From positions 1 through 8,857 of the forward strand of contig JACDAK010000138.1 of NCBI GenBank assembly GCA_013695495.1: a stretch of DNA of 8,857 nt, given 5' to 3'. This document shows, piece by piece, positions 5,108 to 8,857 of this stretch. Numbering within the stretch: the stretch's first letter is position 1; each line of letters begins with the position of its first letter. Source of the stretch: Blastocatellia bacterium. Its GTDB lineage: Bacteria > Acidobacteriota > Blastocatellia > Pyrinomonadales > Pyrinomonadaceae. The notes beneath the pieces are model-generated. The model did not search any database, was not told the DNA's origin, and saw nothing but the letters and a program-made list of their open reading frames with translations. Both the position numbers and the translations under genes were made by a program.

Positions 5108-7810
5108 ATGAAACGCATCTTCCTTATTGATTCGATGTCACATATCTTCCGCGCTTACTTCGCCCCGATGGGCACGCGGCAAGACCCCCTCCGCAACAGC
5201 AACGGCCAGGTAACCCAAGCCGTTTTCGTATTTACGAACATGCTGCGCAAGCTCATCAACGACGAAAAGCCGGAATATATAGCCGCGATCTTCGACACCG
5301 AAGCCCCTACTTTTCGCCACGATGCCTTCCAGGCTTACAAGGCAAACCGCGAAGATATGCCCGAAGACCTCGCCAGCCAGCTACCCTACATCGTCCGCGT
5401 GTGCGAAGCCTTCAATATTCCCGTGATAAAATCCGACGGCTTTGAAGCCGACGACATCATCGGCACGTTCGCGATCCAAGCGAAAGAAAAGAAGATGCAG
5501 GCCGTCATAGTCTCCAACGACAAAGACCTTTGCCAGCTTGTTTCCGACCCGTATATCATCGCGATGCGGCAAAACTCCACCAATCTCAAACGCAAGGTCC
5601 CCGTTCCTCCCGTCGAATGGTGCGACGAAGCCTGGGTCGAGAAAAAGTTCGGCCTTCCGCCTTCAAAGATCGTCGACCTTCTCGGCCTCATGGGCGACTC
5701 CATCGACAACATTCCGGGCGCCCCCGGCATCGGCGAAAAAGGCGCTTTAAAGCTCATTATCGAGTTCGGCTCCGCGGAAGAGGCGATGGCCAACGCCGAT
5801 CAGGTCAAACACAAGACCTATCGCGAAAGCCTCCAAAATAACCAGGAGATCATCCGTCAATCGCTCGAACTCGCCACCGTCAACTGTGAGGTCCCCGTCG
5901 ATCTCGATATCGAAAAGCTCAAATTCCGCGAACCCGACCGCACCAAGTCTTACGAACTTTTCCGCGAACTCGAATTCAATTCGCTTACCAAGGAATTTGC
6001 CGACTCTGCCCCGCTCTTCGATTCGCTCACAGGGCCGGACGGCGAACGCTTCGAACAAAAATACGAGATCGTCCGCGACCGCGAACACCTCGACACCGTT
6101 ATCCGAAAGCTATGGGAGGCAGAACGCTTCGCCTTTGATGTCGACGACTCCAACGCCGGCCAGCGCCGCAGCGCTTTTGACTGCGTCACTCCCCGCGGCA
6201 TCTCCATCGCGTCCGCACCCGGCGTATCGTATTTTGTCGACCTGGAAAATTTCGAAGGCGGATGCGATCACCCCATTGCCGCCCTCAAAGACATTCTCAC
6301 AAATCCCTACCTCGACAAGATCGCGCACGACTACAAACGCAACTACTCCGTCCTGGCTCAGCTCGACATCGTCCCGGCGGCATTGGTGGACGACACCATG
6401 ATCGCGTCGTATCTCATCGACTCGTCACGCACGAACCACACGCTCTCGTTCCTTGCGCAAAATCATCTCAATGCGTATCCGCAATCCGAATTGCCCGACG
6501 GGTTCGACGAAGCAAATTTTGAAACCACCCGACGATCAGACTTCGTATTTCAACTCGCCGCCCAGCTCCGAAAACGCATCGCCGATGACGGACTCACCCG
6601 CGTCTATTCCGAGATCGAACTTCCGCTTGAGCCGATCCTCGCTGAGATGGAGCGTGCCGGAATGAAGGTGGACGGCGAAGCACTTAACGAATTTTCCGCC
6701 TTTATCTCCGACGAACTCGAAACCCTTCGCGAAAAGATATTTGCTATCTCCGGCCGCGAATTCAACATCGGTTCGCCAAAGCAGGTCGGCGAGATCTTCC
6801 AGGAACTCAACATCGACACCGGCCGCAAAACCGCCACAGGCCAAGTATCGACCAGCAAAGACGTCCTGGCCGAACTCGCGACCGAATTCGAGATCGCAAA
6901 ATTCATCACCGATTACCGAGAGCTCGATAAACTTAAAGCCACCTACGCCGATTCTCTTCCCAAAATGATAGGCAGGGACGGCCGCATCCACGGCGTGCTC
7001 AATCAGACCGTCGCAGCAACCGGTCGCCTAAGTTCCACCGACCCCAATCTCCAGAACATCCCCGTCCGCACCGAACTCGGCCAACGCATACGTCAAGCAT
7101 TCATCCCCGAACCAGGCGGAAAGCTCATCTCCGCGGACTACTCCCAGCTCGAACTCCGCATCCTCGCCCACATCACCAAAGACCCCGTAATGATGGAGGC
7201 GTACCTAAATAACGAGGACATCCACGCCAAAACCGCCCGTCTAGTCTTCGGCGCCACCGACGAAAAAGATCTTAAAGAAAAACGCCGACTAGCCAAGATC
7301 GTGAACTTCGGCATCGCCTACGCCGTCGAAGCGTTCGGCCTCTCCCAGCGCGTCGGCATTAGCAAAGCGGAGGCACGCAAGGTCATCGACGACTATTTCG
7401 AAACCTACAAAGGCATCCGCGCCTATATGGACCGTATCCCCGAGGAGGCCCGTGAGAAAGGGTACGTGACCTCACTCTTCGGCCGCCGTCGTTACTTCCC
7501 CGGCATCAAAGATCGCAACTTCGCCGTTCGCTCCCGCGCCGAGCGTGAAGCCATCAACATGCCAATTCAGGGCACCGCCAGCGATATCGTAAAGATCGCA
7601 ATGATAAATGTTTATAACGCGCTCGAAAAAGAAGGGCTTAAAACCAAAATGCTGATGCAGGTTCACGACGAGCTTCTATTCGAAGCCCCAATTGAAGAGG
7701 TTGAAAAAGCGACGGAGGTTATAAAGCGAGAAATGGAATCCGCTGCGGTCCTCGACGTGCCGCTCACTGCCGAGGTCGGGGTCGGCGATAACTGGATGGC
7801 TGCAAAATAG
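5108..7810 (+). CDS. polA: DNA polymerase I
   Basis: This cytoplasmic repair and Okazaki-fragment polymerase has 900 residues (E. coli 928). Residues 1-300 form the 5'-3' FEN nuclease: LIDSM, AAIFDTEAPTFR, YKANRE, GFEADDIIGT, VSNDKDLCQL, GDSIDNIPGAPGIGEKGA. Residues about 315-500 form the 3'-5' exonuclease fold with damaged active-site positions: D344 is kept, but by my alignment E. coli E357, D424 and D501 correspond to D346, N412 and R476, so proofreading is probably absent. Residues about 505-900 are the polymerase: TGRLSSTDPNLQNIP, motif A with D677 (ADYSQLELR), O-helix R726/K730/F734/Y738, and motif C H853-D854-E855 (QVHDELLFEAP). I chose ATG 5108 rather than GTG 5090 because MKRIFLIDSMSHIFRAY aligns with the family start; neither has a Shine-Dalgarno sequence. 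It is the only plus-strand gene and converges on the gene ending at 7822. Confidence 0.98.
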   Translation: MKRIFLIDSMSHIFRAYFAPMGTRQDPLRNSNGQVTQAVFVFTNMLRKLINDEKPEYIAAIFDTEAPTFRHDAFQAYKANREDMPEDLASQLPYIVRVCEAFNIPVIKSDGFEADDIIGTFAIQAKEKKMQAVIVSNDKDLCQLVSDPYIIAMRQNSTNLKRKVPVPPVEWCDEAWVEKKFGLPPSKIVDLLGLMGDSIDNIPGAPGIGEKGALKLIIEFGSAEEAMANADQVKHKTYRESLQNNQEIIRQSLELATVNCEVPVDLDIEKLKFREPDRTKSYELFRELEFNSLTKEFADSAPLFDSLTGPDGERFEQKYEIVRDREHLDTVIRKLWEAERFAFDVDDSNAGQRRSAFDCVTPRGISIASAPGVSYFVDLENFEGGCDHPIAALKDILTNPYLDKIAHDYKRNYSVLAQLDIVPAALVDDTMIASYLIDSSRTNHTLSFLAQNHLNAYPQSELPDGFDEANFETTRRSDFVFQLAAQLRKRIADDGLTRVYSEIELPLEPILAEMERAGMKVDGEALNEFSAFISDELETLREKIFAISGREFNIGSPKQVGEIFQELNIDTGRKTATGQVSTSKDVLAELATEFEIAKFITDYRELDKLKATYADSLPKMIGRDGRIHGVLNQTVAATGRLSSTDPNLQNIPVRTELGQRIRQAFIPEPGGKLISADYSQLELRILAHITKDPVMMEAYLNNEDIHAKTARLVFGATDEKDLKEKRRLAKIVNFGIAYAVEAFGLSQRVGISKAEARKVIDDYFETYKGIRAYMDRIPEEAREKGYVTSLFGRRRYFPGIKDRNFAVRSRAEREAINMPIQGTASDIVKIAMINVYNALEKEGLKTKMLMQVHDELLFEAPIEEVEKATEVIKREMESAAVLDVPLTAEVGVGDNWMAAK

Positions 7811-7821
7811 CCCATATTAAA

Positions 7822-8835
7822 CTACGGCCGACCGAACGGACGGTCCCGATACCACGGCTCCTTGAATCTAAAAAGGTTGGCGATAGTGCGCATCGGGTTC
7901 AGCAGCATCCGGCTGATCATCTTCATCGTGACGCTGTTCTGCTCCAGTGTTCTGATGACGTACCGGTCCATCACTTCCTCACCGATCAGCCACGCAGTAC
8001 CAACTGTCGGCGTGATAACAAGATCTACCATCCCCATCCCGCCATACATTCCGACATTCCCTATCGACGACTGGCTTATCGGCCCCAGCTCAAACTGTGT
8101 GCTCCACGCCGTCGACCAAATAAAAGCATAAAATCGATATTTCCAATATTCAGGCGAATTTTCAAATATCTGTGCTCGCAGTTTCGGGTGATTCTGAACG
8201 TAAATGAACCCCGTAAGCCCGCCCTGCATTGGATGAGCCACATAGTTCGTAAAAAACTTGTTACCGTCGTCCCATCCTCGCAACCCTTTAACGGACCGGT
8301 AATAGTCGACAAAAAAGGTCCCGTCAAACAAAGCATCCCGCGTCTTCTCCTGAAAGATGACCGCATACCCATGCTGCACGCCCAGCATCAGCATCGACTG
8401 TGCGATCGCAGGCCGCCACTGAAAGCTTTCAGCATTCTCTCTATCCGGCATCGGCAGCGGTTTCGGATCGTCCCGCATGTCTTTGCCTGAATAAGCGTCT
8501 TCATCAAAGTCAAAGGCTACACTCGAGATCGTATCAGGTAATCCACGCTCCGATGGCAACTCGCGCGCTGTTTTGTATTGATAAAAAGGGACCCGCCAGC
8601 GCGCGACAACTGCATCCAGCGCTGCTTCTTTTCCAGCCTCGACAGTCGCGTCAAAACCCTCCCGTTCGCCATCATCGACGACGCCCAATTCCAGACCGTC
8701 ACCCAGATCGAAATGTGCAGTTTGCCCTTGAGAGGAGTGAGAAAATAGAAGAAGTGAGGTAATTGCAACCGTTAACAACAACGGCAGATTCGGCCTCCGT
8801 AACCCCGCAAATGCCGAAGCCATAAATATTGTCAT
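7822..8835 (-). CDS. Exported DUF3943-like envelope protein, function unknown
   Basis: A 337-residue protein with a signal peptide: ATG 8835 or the in-frame ATG 8823 (residue 5), a basic RRPN, then a hydrophobic core LPLLLTVAITSLLLF, with cleavage likely near residues 37-40 (SSQGQTA). GGGG 7 bases before ATG 8835 favours the longer start. The mature N-terminus (about 41-130) is acidic and polar. The conserved-looking part is about 135-295: QSMLMLGVQHGYAVIF, FFTNYVAHPMQGGLTGFIY, YAFIWSTAWSTQFELGPISQSSIGN, then MVDLVITPTVGTAWLIGEEVMD. The NYVAHP, FELGP, SIGN and DLVITP-G blocks recall the DUF3943 group and acidobacterial hypothetical proteins; this is from memory. Amphipathic segments suggest outer-membrane association, which is inference. 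The C-terminus (LNPMRTIANLFRFKEPWYRDRP) is basic. It converges on polA with an 11-bp gap and no clear terminator between them. Its promoter is probably at or beyond the window edge. Confidence 0.7.
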   Translation of the reverse strand: MTIFMASAFAGLRRPNLPLLLTVAITSLLLFSHSSQGQTAHFDLGDGLELGVVDDGEREGFDATVEAGKEAALDAVVARWRVPFYQYKTARELPSERGLPDTISSVAFDFDEDAYSGKDMRDDPKPLPMPDRENAESFQWRPAIAQSMLMLGVQHGYAVIFQEKTRDALFDGTFFVDYYRSVKGLRGWDDGNKFFTNYVAHPMQGGLTGFIYVQNHPKLRAQIFENSPEYWKYRFYAFIWSTAWSTQFELGPISQSSIGNVGMYGGMGMVDLVITPTVGTAWLIGEEVMDRYVIRTLEQNSVTMKMISRMLLNPMRTIANLFRFKEPWYRDRPFGRP

Positions 8836-8857
8836 TAGCCATCCCCGTGTATTAGCC

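Noticed and set aside
7811..7860. Bidirectional terminator between polA and the convergent gene
   Set aside because: Only a 5-bp GACCG/CGGTC pair without a T-tract is seen, inside coding sequence; too weak to call.

Overview
The window looks like an ordinary chromosomal segment of a Gram-negative (two-membrane) bacterium, probably an Acidobacteriota of the Blastocatellia/Pyrinomonadaceae type. That assignment is an inference from three things: an apolipoprotein N-acyltransferase, a PolA with degenerate proofreading residues, and envelope proteins of a style I associate with that phylum. No database search was possible. There is no phage, transposon, CRISPR array or defence system. The contents are housekeeping and envelope genes plus one decaying small-gene region.

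Layout, left to right. (1) 37-803, minus strand: a small membrane protein with a TTG start (37-261), preceded by a broken small membrane-protein gene (319-803) that starts one base after the lnt stop codon. (2) 805-2373, minus: lnt, with its complete Glu-Lys-Cys triad. (3) 2374-2963: a 590-base intergenic region. It holds a cluster of TGTCAT/ATGACA half-sites, a perfect 12-bp hairpin, and a short G-rich, GGA-repeated island whose strand composition is opposite to the rest of the window. (4) 2964-4757, minus: an exported FlgO/TolB-N-like plus TPR protein. (5) 4770-5017, minus: a tRNA-Glu(UUC) unit with a candidate promoter and a terminator hairpin whose end lies about 10 bases before the TPR start codon. 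(6) 5108-7810, plus: polA, the only gene on the plus strand. (7) 7822-8835, minus: an exported or outer-membrane-associated protein resembling the DUF3943 group, converging on polA with an 11-bp gap.

How the parts relate: lnt finishes lipoprotein maturation at the inner membrane. The TPR and DUF3943-like proteins are predicted to work outside the cytoplasm. polA and tRNA-Glu are replication/repair and translation housekeeping. I see no pathway tying them together. lnt and polA share a feature: neither has a Shine-Dalgarno sequence, and both carry TGCTARACT 7-8 bases before ATG, which suggests leaderless transcription. C exceeds G on the plus strand for genes in both orientations, so the minus strand is probably the leading strand and polA runs against the fork.
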